A stretch of DNA of 64,000 nucleotides, taken from Beijerinckiaceae bacterium. GTDB taxonomy: Bacteria; Pseudomonadota; Alphaproteobacteria; Rhizobiales; Beijerinckiaceae. Where the stretch lies: the NCBI GenBank assembly GCA_004564215.1, contig CP024846.1, forward strand, positions 1,860,001-1,924,000. Reading direction: 5' to 3'. Shown here in pieces: positions 9,097-18,600 of the stretch. The translations under genes and the position numbers were made by a program. The notes under the pieces are model-generated. The model was not told the origin of the DNA. It was given only the letters and a program-made list of their open reading frames with translations, and made no database searches. The number at the start of each line of letters is the position of its first letter. Positions within the stretch are counted from its first letter, which is position 1.

Positions 9097-10154
9097 GACG
9101 CAACTCCCGTCTCAATCGCCCAATCCCGCGGTTGAAAAATCTGAGCCATGGCCACGAGAATTTTGCGAACACCGGAAAACGGAGCTCTGCCGTGCACGGT
9201 CAAAATATTGTCCAAGAGCAAGACGTCGTTGGTTTGCCAGGCAAAGGCACGAAGCGTTTCTCGATAGATACCACGAAGATGCTCGAGGGTTTCGGCTTCG
9301 ATCGGAGTTCCGTCACCATAGTAAGTTTGAGTCGGGAGGTCGTCCTCGCCGAACTCCGCGAGCAAGGCGTCCCTCACGGCTGCCGGCAAAGTGGTCACAT
9401 GAAAAAAGGTCGCATGATTGAACCAAATCTCCTCATTTGTGCGCGGGTGACGAATCATCGCGGGTCCGGTCTGCCGGGTGCACAATCTGCCTCCCGGCTT
9501 CCATTGCCATTCGATCCCGATGCTGGCGCAATAGCGCTCCACCTCCGCGCGATCATGGCTTTGAAAGACGGTCGTCCAAGGCAGGCCGAACCCTGCCCCA
9601 TAGTTGCGCACATAAAGGACACCGCGCCGCAGGAAACGTTCCTTGACCGCGGCGTCGATCCGCCGCGTGATTTCACGATTGTCGGCAATCGGAGTTTCGC
9701 CGCCTTCACGCGCTGGGGTGTCGCAGTGGAAGATGAGATAATTCGGACAGATCGGGGAATAGGCATGCTCATTGTGCGGGAATATCACCTGATCGGCTGG
9801 ATAATCGGTCGCCGTATAGACATGCCGGCCGACTTCTGTGCGCGGCGAAGCGCGAAAGCGGTATTCAAGCGCGCTGCCGCACATTTTCTCGACGCAGTCC
9901 TCAAACTCCGCGACGTCCGCCACCGCGAAACCTCGCAGCAGGACAGCACCGTGCCGAGTCGCCAATTCTTCGAGTTCTGCGCGGCGCCCCGCCGCCCAAG
10001 CCGACAACCGGAGCCTGTCGATCCGCGCTTCGATGACAAGCGGAAAATTGCCAAATCCCGGCAGGAAGCGATGCTCAACCATATCCTCCGGTTGAAGTGA
10101 GACCGGCCGGCGGCGCGCGGAGCCGATCGTCACCGAGTTTCGGATGACGCTCAT
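9093..10154 (-). CDS. TauD/SyrP-type Fe(II)/2-oxoglutarate amino acid beta-hydroxylase
   Basis: A 353-residue TauD-family protein. The iron ligands are visible as H127-N-E129 (FPHNEHAYS) and the distal H321 (ILTVHGR), with R330 placed for 2-oxoglutarate. The HxE form is usual for the SyrP-like enzymes that hydroxylate Asp or His while it is tethered to a carrier domain. The gene starts 3 bp after the NRPS A stop and overlaps the NRPS B start, so the three are made together. The neighbouring NRPS B opens with an interface-like domain and a His-like A domain, so beta-hydroxy-His is the best guess and beta-hydroxy-Asp the alternative. Either product would give a bidentate iron ligand. Confidence 0.87.
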   Translation of the reverse strand: MSVIRNSVTIGSARRRPVSLQPEDMVEHRFLPGFGNFPLVIEARIDRLRLSAWAAGRRAELEELATRHGAVLLRGFAVADVAEFEDCVEKMCGSALEYRFRASPRTEVGRHVYTATDYPADQVIFPHNEHAYSPICPNYLIFHCDTPAREGGETPIADNREITRRIDAAVKERFLRRGVLYVRNYGAGFGLPWTTVFQSHDRAEVERYCASIGIEWQWKPGGRLCTRQTGPAMIRHPRTNEEIWFNHATFFHVTTLPAAVRDALLAEFGEDDLPTQTYYGDGTPIEAETLEHLRGIYRETLRAFAWQTNDVLLLDNILTVHGRAPFSGVRKILVAMAQIFQPRDWAIETGVAS

Positions 10155-10157
10155 GGC

Positions 10158-13100
10158 TTATCTCTCCCGAACGAAGGTTGGAGACCGAGAGGCTTCGACC
10201 TGCTCATTGTTCAATTGCAGACTTCTGCGCTTGGCGGACCGCAATTGATCGAGCTGCCCCCTGAGTTGCTCGGCGCGCACGGCGCCACGGAAGGCCCGGT
10301 CGCTTTTCGCCAGGAATTCCACCAGGGCGTTAAGGCCGATTCCTGGCTCGGACAGCACGCGGTGAAGCAGCAAGCGGAAGAGCTCGGCGAACCGGCTGAT
10401 CGTGGCGGCGTCGAAGAGTCCCTCCCGATATTCGAAAATCGCACGCAGTCCTTGAGGTCGCTCATAAATATGGAGCACGAGGTCAAGTTCCGTACGCGGC
10501 ACATCGAAGGGAATGACCTCGAACTGCAACCCGGGAATGTCCAACTCGGTGAGAGGGACATTGTGAAACACCATCTTCACCTGGAAGATTGATGCATGAA
10601 GAGGACTGCGTTCCGGCCGAAGCTCCTCGACCAGTTTGTCGAAGGGGAACTCCTGATGATCATAGGCCGACAGCGTCACCTCGCGTACCTGCGTGACGAT
10701 GCGACTAAAGCTCGGATCGTCATCCAGTTTGATCCGCAAGGCCACCAGATTGATGAAGAACCCTATCAAGGGTTCGAACTCGCTGCGCGGCCGGTTCGCG
10801 ACGTCAGCACCGACGACAAGATCGGCAGTGCCGCTGAGGTACCGCAGCAATCCCGTGAAAGCCGACAGCATGGTCATGAACATCGTTGCCGCATGCTGGC
10901 GGTTGAACGCGTCGAGCGCGGGGAGCGCCTCACTCAGATCGAATTCATGCGAACCCGCTGCATCGCCCGTCTCAAAATTCCGCGGCCGGTCAGTGGGGAG
11001 GTCTAGAAAAGGAGGCGCGCCTTTTAAATGTTCCGTCCAGTAGTCGAGCTGACTGGCGAAATTCTCTCCTTGCATCCTTTCCCGCTGCCAGACGGCGTAA
11101 TCTGGATATTGCACCGGAAGCGGGGGAAGTGATGGCTCGCAGCCATTGCGCTTGGCTAGATAGAGCGCCGACAATTCCTTCAGGAATACGCCGAGAGACC
11201 AGCCATCGAAGACAATGTGATGGAAACAGAGGAGGACCGTGCAAACAGGGGGCGCTGGCTCCCTTGGCGGCGCCAATCGATACACGCTTGCCCGGACCAG
11301 CGGCCCGCAAGCAAGATCGAACGGTGCCGCGATGGAGTTTCGTATCCGGCGGAGCAATTCGTTCGCGGGCACTCCTGCTCCATCCTCGATCGATTCATAA
11401 TGAAGTGCGATTCCAAGGTCGGGGAGGATGTTTTGGTGGAGATGCCCCGCATCCATCCAAAATACCGTCCGAAGCGATTCATGACGCTGGATGATTGCAT
11501 TCAGGCTCGCTTCAAATAGCGCCGCATCGAGCGGTCCCGTCACCCGGACCGCCACCGTGAAGTGATAAAGCGGATTGGCGCCATCCATCTGATGCATGAA
11601 CCACAGCCGCTGCTGCGCATGCGAGGCCGGCAGAGGTTTTTCCCTGGGCGCCGTGACCAGCGATGTCCCTTCCTTCGTGCGCGAGCGAGCGCGAATACCA
11701 TCGACACAGGGCGCGAGCGCGGCGAGAGTCGAGGCTTCGAACAGGGTACGAAGCGGCAAGTCGATCTCGAAGGCGGAGCGAATGCGCGAAGCGATCCGGG
11801 TCGCCAGCAGCGAATGGCCTCCCAATTCGAAGAAATTATCGTTGATACCGACTCGTTCGACGCGCAGGACATCGGCCCAGATTTGGGCGAGGATTTCCTC
11901 GGTCGGGGTTCTCGGCGCGACGAAGCGCTGGGCCAGCTGAGCGCCGAGGTCGGGCTCGGGCAGCGCATTGCGGTCGACCTTGCCGTTGGGCGTCAGCGGC
12001 AGCGCCTCGAGGCTGACGAAAGCAGCCGGGATCATGTAATCGGGAAGCGTCGCGCGAAGATGCTGGCGAAGCGCATCGGCGTCGACCTCGCCCACCACAT
12101 AGGCCACCAAGCGGTAGATGCCCGGAGCCGCCAGACGCGCCACAACCGCCGTCGCCTGAACTCCTGGATGCGTGGCAAGGCAGGCCTCGACCTCGCCCGG
12201 CTCGATCCGGTGGCCGCGGATCTTCACCTGATGATCGACCCGGCCTAAAAACTCGATCACCCCGTCGGCGCGATAGCGTCCGAGATCGCCAGTGTGATAG
12301 AGCCGCGTCCCGGGCGGCCCGAAAGGATCCGGCCGGAACGCCGCCGCGGTCAGGTCGGGCCGGTTGAGATAGCCGCGACCGACCTGCACGCCGCCGACGC
12401 AAATCTCGCCCGGCGCGCCAACCGGCGCCGGCTCGAGCCAGCGGTTGAGAAGATAAAGCCGCGTATTATCGACCGGACGGCCGATCGGAACGCTGAGATC
12501 ATTGCCGGCCGGCGCAGCCTCGATCGGATAATAGGAGACATCGTCCGAACATTCGGCGGGACCATAGGCGTTGAGCAGGCGCACCCGCGGATGGCGCTCC
12601 ATGAAGCGCCGGCAGAGTTCGGGCGCGAACGCCTCGCCGCAGGGCAAAAGCCAGCGCAGGCCGGCGAGACCCGCTTCCGCTTCCGGCGCATCGAGAAGCG
12701 CCCGGATCATCGAGGGCACAGCTTCGAGGATGGTGACGCCGCGGGCTGCGATCTCCTCCAAAAGCCGCTGCGGATCGCGGGAGATCGCATCGGGGAAGAT
12801 CTCGACCCGCGCCCCCAAGGTCAGCGCGGTCAGAAATTGCCAGACCGAGATGTCGAAACATTGCGAGGCGGTCTGGGCGATCACATCGGCGGAGGTGAGC
12901 TCCAGCGCCGGAACCTTGGTGATCAGATTGTTGAACATGCCCTGATGTTCGACCATCGCCCCCTTGGGCTTGCCGGTGGAGCCCGACGTGTAGATCACGA
13001 AGGCGAGGTTTTTCGGGCCATGCCGGCGGCGAGGGTTCTCGCGGCAACTCTCACGCGCTTCCAGCGTCGCGAGGTCGAGGAGCCGTGGCTTGAGGTCTGC

Positions 13101-15653
13101 CATCGCCGCGACGATGGTTCCGGCGCGATCGCGACAGGAGGTTCCGGCAAGCAGCAGGCCGACCTGCGATTCGACAAGCACCTGGGCGATGCGTCCATCG
13201 GGATGGGCCGGATCGAGCGGCAGATAGGCGGCGCCGGCCTTGAAGATCGCCAGCATCATCGCCAGGAAATCGAGCCCCCGCTCGTCGAGCAAGGCGACCA
13301 CGGTATCGGGGCCGACACCCTCCCCGATCAGCGCATGGGCGAGCCGGTTGGCCTTTTCATTGAGCGCCTGGTAGCTGAGCGTCACGCTGCCGCAAGACGA
13401 CGCCACCGCCTCGGGGCTCTCCAGAACCTGTGCCTCGAAACGGCCGATCAGATCCCGCGGCTCGCCATAGACATGCCCCGTCCGATTCCAATCCTCCAAA
13501 AGCTCAATACGCTCCAAGGAGGCAAGGAGCCCAAGCTCCTCAAGCCGGGCCTCAGGCCGATGGATCATCCCCTGAAGCAAACGAAGGTAATGAGCCAACA
13601 TCCGCTCAGCCGTCGCTGTATCAAAAAAGCGGCGATCATAGGTCAGTTTGAAGCACAGCGCTTCATGCGGCCTGATGCTGAGGTTCAATGGATAATTTGA
13701 ATGGGTCCTCGATGAATAATTCAAAACCTCCAGCGGCAGATTTTCGCGCATGAGCGTCGGGTTGATCGGAACATTTTCAAAGACGATAAAGCTGTCGAAC
13801 AGCTGTTGACCGCGCTCGATATCGCTCCACTTTTGGATCTCGGCCAGAGAGGCATATTCATATTGGCGCATCTCTGCCGTCTGCGATAGCAAAGCGTGCA
13901 GCCAGTCGAGCAGCGGAGCGGTGGGATCGACCGTCGTCCGGAATGGCAGCGTATTGATGAACAGGCCGGCCATCTCTTCGACCCGGTCGAGTTCCGCTGG
14001 ACGGCCCGCGACAGTGACTCCAAAAAGGAGCTCTTGGCGATTGAGATAGTGGGCCATCAGCAATGCCCACGCACCCTGCAGAAAGGCGCTTGGAGTCAGC
14101 CTGTGTTTGCGGCAGGCCTCGTGCAGCGCAACCGTATCGCCTTCGGATAGATCTGCTTCGGCGTCGGCGACTTCCAATTCGCCAGGCAGAAGTTCGCGCG
14201 GATTACGCTGCGCCACCATGTAGGTGGGTGTCGTAAAATCCTTCAGGACCTTCCGCCAATAATGTTCCGCTGCAACAAAGTCCTGCCGCCGCAACCAGCT
14301 GAGATAACCCCGATAGGGTGTGGCCGCCCGGGTCGGCAAGGCCCCTCCAGCAAGCAGTGCCTCGTAATAGTAAAGAAAATCGGCGAGCAGCAGCGGCAGG
14401 CACCAGGCATCGAGCAGGATATGATGATGGCTACGGGCGAAGACCCAACGATCTTCGCCAACATGGATGAGACGCATGCGTAAGATGGGCGCTTGATCCA
14501 GCTTCAGGCCCGCCGTCAGTTCGGCTTCGAGCATGACGCGCAGCCGGTCCTGCCGTTCGTGTTCATCGAGGTCACGCCAATCGAACAGCTCACATGGCAT
14601 GTCCACAGATTTGAAGACGATCTGATGCGGTGGCTTATCCGTCGTCCAATAGAAGGCGGTGCGCAGGATGGAATGAGCTTCCACCACCTGCTGCCACGCC
14701 CCCTGAAATGCCGAGACATCGAGCTTGCCCTTCAGGTCGATGACATCCTGCATTAAATAAATGCCGGAATGAGGATTGAGGAGGGTGTGGAGCAGCAGTC
14801 CATGCTGGATCGGCGCCAGCGGATAGAGATCTTCGACGTTGCGCGGATCGGTAATGAGTCTGTCGAGATCGCGTTGAGCTAAAGACGACATCGGAAAGTC
14901 GGAGGGCGTGAAGCCGCCGGCTTCCGCGCTCCGGCAATGATCGATCAAGGCTTCGAGTTCAGACTTGCAGGCGTCCGCGATGGCTTGGATCGTTGCGTCG
15001 GAATAGCGCTGGCCACTGTAACGCCAATGGATGCGCAGACAATCCTGCGTCACATCGCCGATAATCTCCCATTCATGCCGGGATCTTCCGGCTGGCGAGA
15101 GACCGGTCCCGCTCGACCCACGTCCAGGCGCAAAGGCCGATTTTGGCGAAAGCGCCTGGTCCAATTGACCGAGGTAATTGAAGAGGATGGAAGCTTTTAT
15201 CTGCGGCGTGTTCGCTGGGGTGAGATAGCGCTTGATGCCGTACCAAAAGCCGTTGCCGGGAACCGCCCGCAATTGCTCCTTGATCGACTTCAGGAGCCTG
15301 CCCGGATCAGCCTCACCAACGGTCAACAGGACCGGGTAGATGGAGGTGAACCAGCCAACCGTGCGCGTGACATCGACGTTCGGAAATATTTCCTCGCGCC
15401 CATGTCCTTCGACGTCGGTGAGAACGTCCTGGCTGCCATTCCAGTCGCAAACCGCTTGGCCTAGCGCCGCGAGAAGCACATCATTAATCCGCGTGCGGTA
15501 GGCCATGGGCACGTCGTGAAGGAGCGCGCGAGTCCGCTGCGGATCGAGCTGAATCGTGATCTGGCGGGAATGGATCCTCATGTCGGATCCGTTCGGATCC
15601 TCTACGCGCAGCGGCGTTACCGGTTTTGCCGCTAGTTCATCCCAATACGCGCC
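10158..15653 (-). CDS. NRPS A, 3' segment after frameshift: E (second half), C, A, T, C
   Basis: The continuation of NRPS A in the next frame, 1831 residues counted from the shift. An upstream ATG at 15875 exists, but the peptide between it and 15653 is an out-of-frame reading of the E domain, so I do not accept it as a start. Residues 1-260 finish an epimerization domain (YWDELAAKP at the start, later TVGWFTSIYP). A C domain follows with HHILLDAW near 409, of the kind that accepts a D-residue from an E domain. The A domain at 714-1279 is DNA-identical to the one upstream (code D-I-W-E-L-C-A-D-D). The T domain has Ser1281 in LGGHS. The gene ends in a canonical C domain (HHIVFDGW near 1478), which must act on the module that starts NRPS B. 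Confidence 0.9.
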   Translation of the reverse strand, partial: GAYWDELAAKPVTPLRVEDPNGSDMRIHSRQITIQLDPQRTRALLHDVPMAYRTRINDVLLAALGQAVCDWNGSQDVLTDVEGHGREEIFPNVDVTRTVGWFTSIYPVLLTVGEADPGRLLKSIKEQLRAVPGNGFWYGIKRYLTPANTPQIKASILFNYLGQLDQALSPKSAFAPGRGSSGTGLSPAGRSRHEWEIIGDVTQDCLRIHWRYSGQRYSDATIQAIADACKSELEALIDHCRSAEAGGFTPSDFPMSSLAQRDLDRLITDPRNVEDLYPLAPIQHGLLLHTLLNPHSGIYLMQDVIDLKGKLDVSAFQGAWQQVVEAHSILRTAFYWTTDKPPHQIVFKSVDMPCELFDWRDLDEHERQDRLRVMLEAELTAGLKLDQAPILRMRLIHVGEDRWVFARSHHHILLDAWCLPLLLADFLYYYEALLAGGALPTRAATPYRGYLSWLRRQDFVAAEHYWRKVLKDFTTPTYMVAQRNPRELLPGELEVADAEADLSEGDTVALHEACRKHRLTPSAFLQGAWALLMAHYLNRQELLFGVTVAGRPAELDRVEEMAGLFINTLPFRTTVDPTAPLLDWLHALLSQTAEMRQYEYASLAEIQKWSDIERGQQLFDSFIVFENVPINPTLMRENLPLEVLNYSSRTHSNYPLNLSIRPHEALCFKLTYDRRFFDTATAERMLAHYLRLLQGMIHRPEARLEELGLLASLERIELLEDWNRTGHVYGEPRDLIGRFEAQVLESPEAVASSCGSVTLSYQALNEKANRLAHALIGEGVGPDTVVALLDERGLDFLAMMLAIFKAGAAYLPLDPAHPDGRIAQVLVESQVGLLLAGTSCRDRAGTIVAAMADLKPRLLDLATLEARESCRENPRRRHGPKNLAFVIYTSGSTGKPKGAMVEHQGMFNNLITKVPALELTSADVIAQTASQCFDISVWQFLTALTLGARVEIFPDAISRDPQRLLEEIAARGVTILEAVPSMIRALLDAPEAEAGLAGLRWLLPCGEAFAPELCRRFMERHPRVRLLNAYGPAECSDDVSYYPIEAAPAGNDLSVPIGRPVDNTRLYLLNRWLEPAPVGAPGEICVGGVQVGRGYLNRPDLTAAAFRPDPFGPPGTRLYHTGDLGRYRADGVIEFLGRVDHQVKIRGHRIEPGEVEACLATHPGVQATAVVARLAAPGIYRLVAYVVGEVDADALRQHLRATLPDYMIPAAFVSLEALPLTPNGKVDRNALPEPDLGAQLAQRFVAPRTPTEEILAQIWADVLRVERVGINDNFFELGGHSLLATRIASRIRSAFEIDLPLRTLFEASTLAALAPCVDGIRARSRTKEGTSLVTAPREKPLPASHAQQRLWFMHQMDGANPLYHFTVAVRVTGPLDAALFEASLNAIIQRHESLRTVFWMDAGHLHQNILPDLGIALHYESIEDGAGVPANELLRRIRNSIAAPFDLACGPLVRASVYRLAPPREPAPPVCTVLLCFHHIVFDGWSLGVFLKELSALYLAKRNGCEPSLPPLPVQYPDYAVWQRERMQGENFASQLDYWTEHLKGAPPFLDLPTDRPRNFETGDAAGSHEFDLSEALPALDAFNRQHAATMFMTMLSAFTGLLRYLSGTADLVVGADVANRPRSEFEPLIGFFINLVALRIKLDDDPSFSRIVTQVREVTLSAYDHQEFPFDKLVEELRPERSPLHASIFQVKMVFHNVPLTELDIPGLQFEVIPFDVPRTELDLVLHIYERPQGLRAIFEYREGLFDAATISRFAELFRLLLHRVLSEPGIGLNALVEFLAKSDRAFRGAVRAEQLRGQLDQLRSAKRRSLQLNNEQVEASRSPTFVRER
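11817..13514 (-). repeat. 1,698-bp perfect direct repeat, copy 1 (A domain to T-domain LGG)
   Basis: This stretch matches 16376-18073 with a constant offset of 4559. I compared several lines base by base, and translations in several frames agree throughout. It runs from the linker just after the C domain (ERIELLEDWNRTGHV) through the whole A domain to LGG of the T-domain motif. Identity stops where copy 1 goes on with HS and copy 2 with DS. The flanking C and T sequences are clearly different. Confidence 0.95.
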
Positions 15654-18600
15654 CCCTCTTCCGGCACCCCGCTTTGCGCCGCTTCCCAAAGGCGGTTTGC
15701 CCAGGCGCGATAGGACGTTGTCTTTGCCGGCAAGGCAAGCGTTTCGCCCCCCGCAAGCTGGCGGCAGGCCGTATCGAGGTCTTCGAGCAAGATCCGCAGG
15801 CTGACACCATCGACGACGAGATGGTGAATGATAATGAGAAGCTGAGGGCGCCGGTCCGCACCAAGATTGAACCATATGACGCGCAGCAATGGACCGGTTT
15901 CAAGATGCAGAGTTTTTTGCCAGCGATCTGCGGCATTCGTCAGGGCTTCTGCCTGTTGATCCGGCGCTAGTTGACTGAAATCTTCGACATGAAAGACATC
16001 CTGCGTTTCCGACGCCGCGTTGAATGCCATCCATTCATCATTGCGCCGCTGGAATCGCATCCGTAATGCGTCATGATGATGGATGAGCTGCCGAACTGCG
16101 CGCTCTAAATCGGCAGGACGCAAAGCCGCGCGGATTTCAAGCAGAACAGCCAAATTCCAATGGTCGGCTTTCGCCAACTCCTGCTCGAAAAACCAGTGCT
16201 GAATGGGAGTCAGAGGAGCTTCCCCTTCGACGTCGCCCTGTTCAGCCGCTACGCCATTGGTCTCGGCTGCGGCGGCGAGTTCGGCTATGCTTTGCAGATC
16301 GAAGATCTGCTTCGGCATGAGCATAAGACCGGCCTGACGCGCACGGCTCACGATCTGAATGCTCAGGATCGAGTCGCCTCCCAATTCGAAGAAATTATCG
16401 TTGATACCGACTCGTTCGACGCGCAGGACATCGGCCCAGATTTGGGCGAGGATTTCCTCGGTCGGGGTTCTCGGCGCGACGAAGCGCTGGGCCAGCTGAG
16501 CGCCGAGGTCGGGCTCGGGCAGCGCATTGCGGTCGACCTTGCCGTTGGGCGTCAGCGGCAGCGCCTCGAGGCTGACGAAAGCAGCCGGGATCATGTAATC
16601 GGGAAGCGTCGCGCGAAGATGCTGGCGAAGCGCATCGGCGTCGACCTCGCCCACCACATAGGCCACCAAGCGGTAGATGCCCGGAGCCGCCAGACGCGCC
16701 ACAACCGCCGTCGCCTGAACTCCTGGATGCGTGGCAAGGCAGGCCTCGACCTCGCCCGGCTCGATCCGGTGGCCGCGGATCTTCACCTGATGATCGACCC
16801 GGCCTAAAAACTCGATCACCCCGTCGGCGCGATAGCGTCCGAGATCGCCAGTGTGATAGAGCCGCGTCCCGGGCGGCCCGAAAGGATCCGGCCGGAACGC
16901 CGCCGCGGTCAGGTCGGGCCGGTTGAGATAGCCGCGACCGACCTGCACGCCGCCGACGCAAATCTCGCCCGGCGCGCCAACCGGCGCCGGCTCGAGCCAG
17001 CGGTTGAGAAGATAAAGCCGCGTATTATCGACCGGACGGCCGATCGGAACGCTGAGATCATTGCCGGCCGGCGCAGCCTCGATCGGATAATAGGAGACAT
17101 CGTCCGAACATTCGGCGGGACCATAGGCGTTGAGCAGGCGCACCCGCGGATGGCGCTCCATGAAGCGCCGGCAGAGTTCGGGCGCGAACGCCTCGCCGCA
17201 GGGCAAAAGCCAGCGCAGGCCGGCGAGACCCGCTTCCGCTTCCGGCGCATCGAGAAGCGCCCGGATCATCGAGGGCACAGCTTCGAGGATGGTGACGCCG
17301 CGGGCTGCGATCTCCTCCAAAAGCCGCTGCGGATCGCGGGAGATCGCATCGGGGAAGATCTCGACCCGCGCCCCCAAGGTCAGCGCGGTCAGAAATTGCC
17401 AGACCGAGATGTCGAAACATTGCGAGGCGGTCTGGGCGATCACATCGGCGGAGGTGAGCTCCAGCGCCGGAACCTTGGTGATCAGATTGTTGAACATGCC
17501 CTGATGTTCGACCATCGCCCCCTTGGGCTTGCCGGTGGAGCCCGACGTGTAGATCACGAAGGCGAGGTTTTTCGGGCCATGCCGGCGGCGAGGGTTCTCG
17601 CGGCAACTCTCACGCGCTTCCAGCGTCGCGAGGTCGAGGAGCCGTGGCTTGAGGTCTGCCATCGCCGCGACGATGGTTCCGGCGCGATCGCGACAGGAGG
17701 TTCCGGCAAGCAGCAGGCCGACCTGCGATTCGACAAGCACCTGGGCGATGCGTCCATCGGGATGGGCCGGATCGAGCGGCAGATAGGCGGCGCCGGCCTT
17801 GAAGATCGCCAGCATCATCGCCAGGAAATCGAGCCCCCGCTCGTCGAGCAAGGCGACCACGGTATCGGGGCCGACACCCTCCCCGATCAGCGCATGGGCG
17901 AGCCGGTTGGCCTTTTCATTGAGCGCCTGGTAGCTGAGCGTCACGCTGCCGCAAGACGACGCCACCGCCTCGGGGCTCTCCAGAACCTGTGCCTCGAAAC
18001 GGCCGATCAGATCCCGCGGCTCGCCATAGACATGCCCCGTCCGATTCCAATCCTCCAAAAGCTCAATACGCTCGGACGGGTCCAGCATCTCCACAGTGCC
18101 GACGATTCCATCGAAGCCGCGGATCAATCCTTCGATCGCGGCTTTGAGGTGCCGCGCCATTCGCTCCATGGTGCCGGCTTCGAAGCGGTCCCGTGCATAG
18201 GTCAGCCGCAGCGTCAGCACATCCGCCGGGATAGCGACAAATGTAATCGGATAGTTCGTGTGCACGCGAAGCCCGACGAGATCGATGTCGAGCACATCCT
18301 TTTCTGCACGCAGGCTTGGGTCTATCGGCGCATTTTCGAACGTGAGCAAATGCTGAAAAAGCAGACTGTCCGCGCGCGGAATGGCGCTCCAGCGCTGTAT
18401 CATCGACTGCGACACGAATTCATATTGGCGCATGTCCAGATTGTCGGCGAGCAGGTCCTTCAACCACGCGCGGACCAGTTGCTCCGAGCGAATTCTTACG
18501 CGCAGGGGCAGGCTGTTGATGAAGAGCCCGATCGTCGAGTCGGCGGACGCCAAGTTTGCGGGACGACCGGCAACCGTAACCCCAAATACAACTTCCTCGG

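Noticed and set aside
15654..15875. ATG at 15875 as the start of a separate second NRPS protein
   Set aside because: The peptide it would give before 15653 is a shifted reading of the E domain, and the real protein would begin mid-domain.
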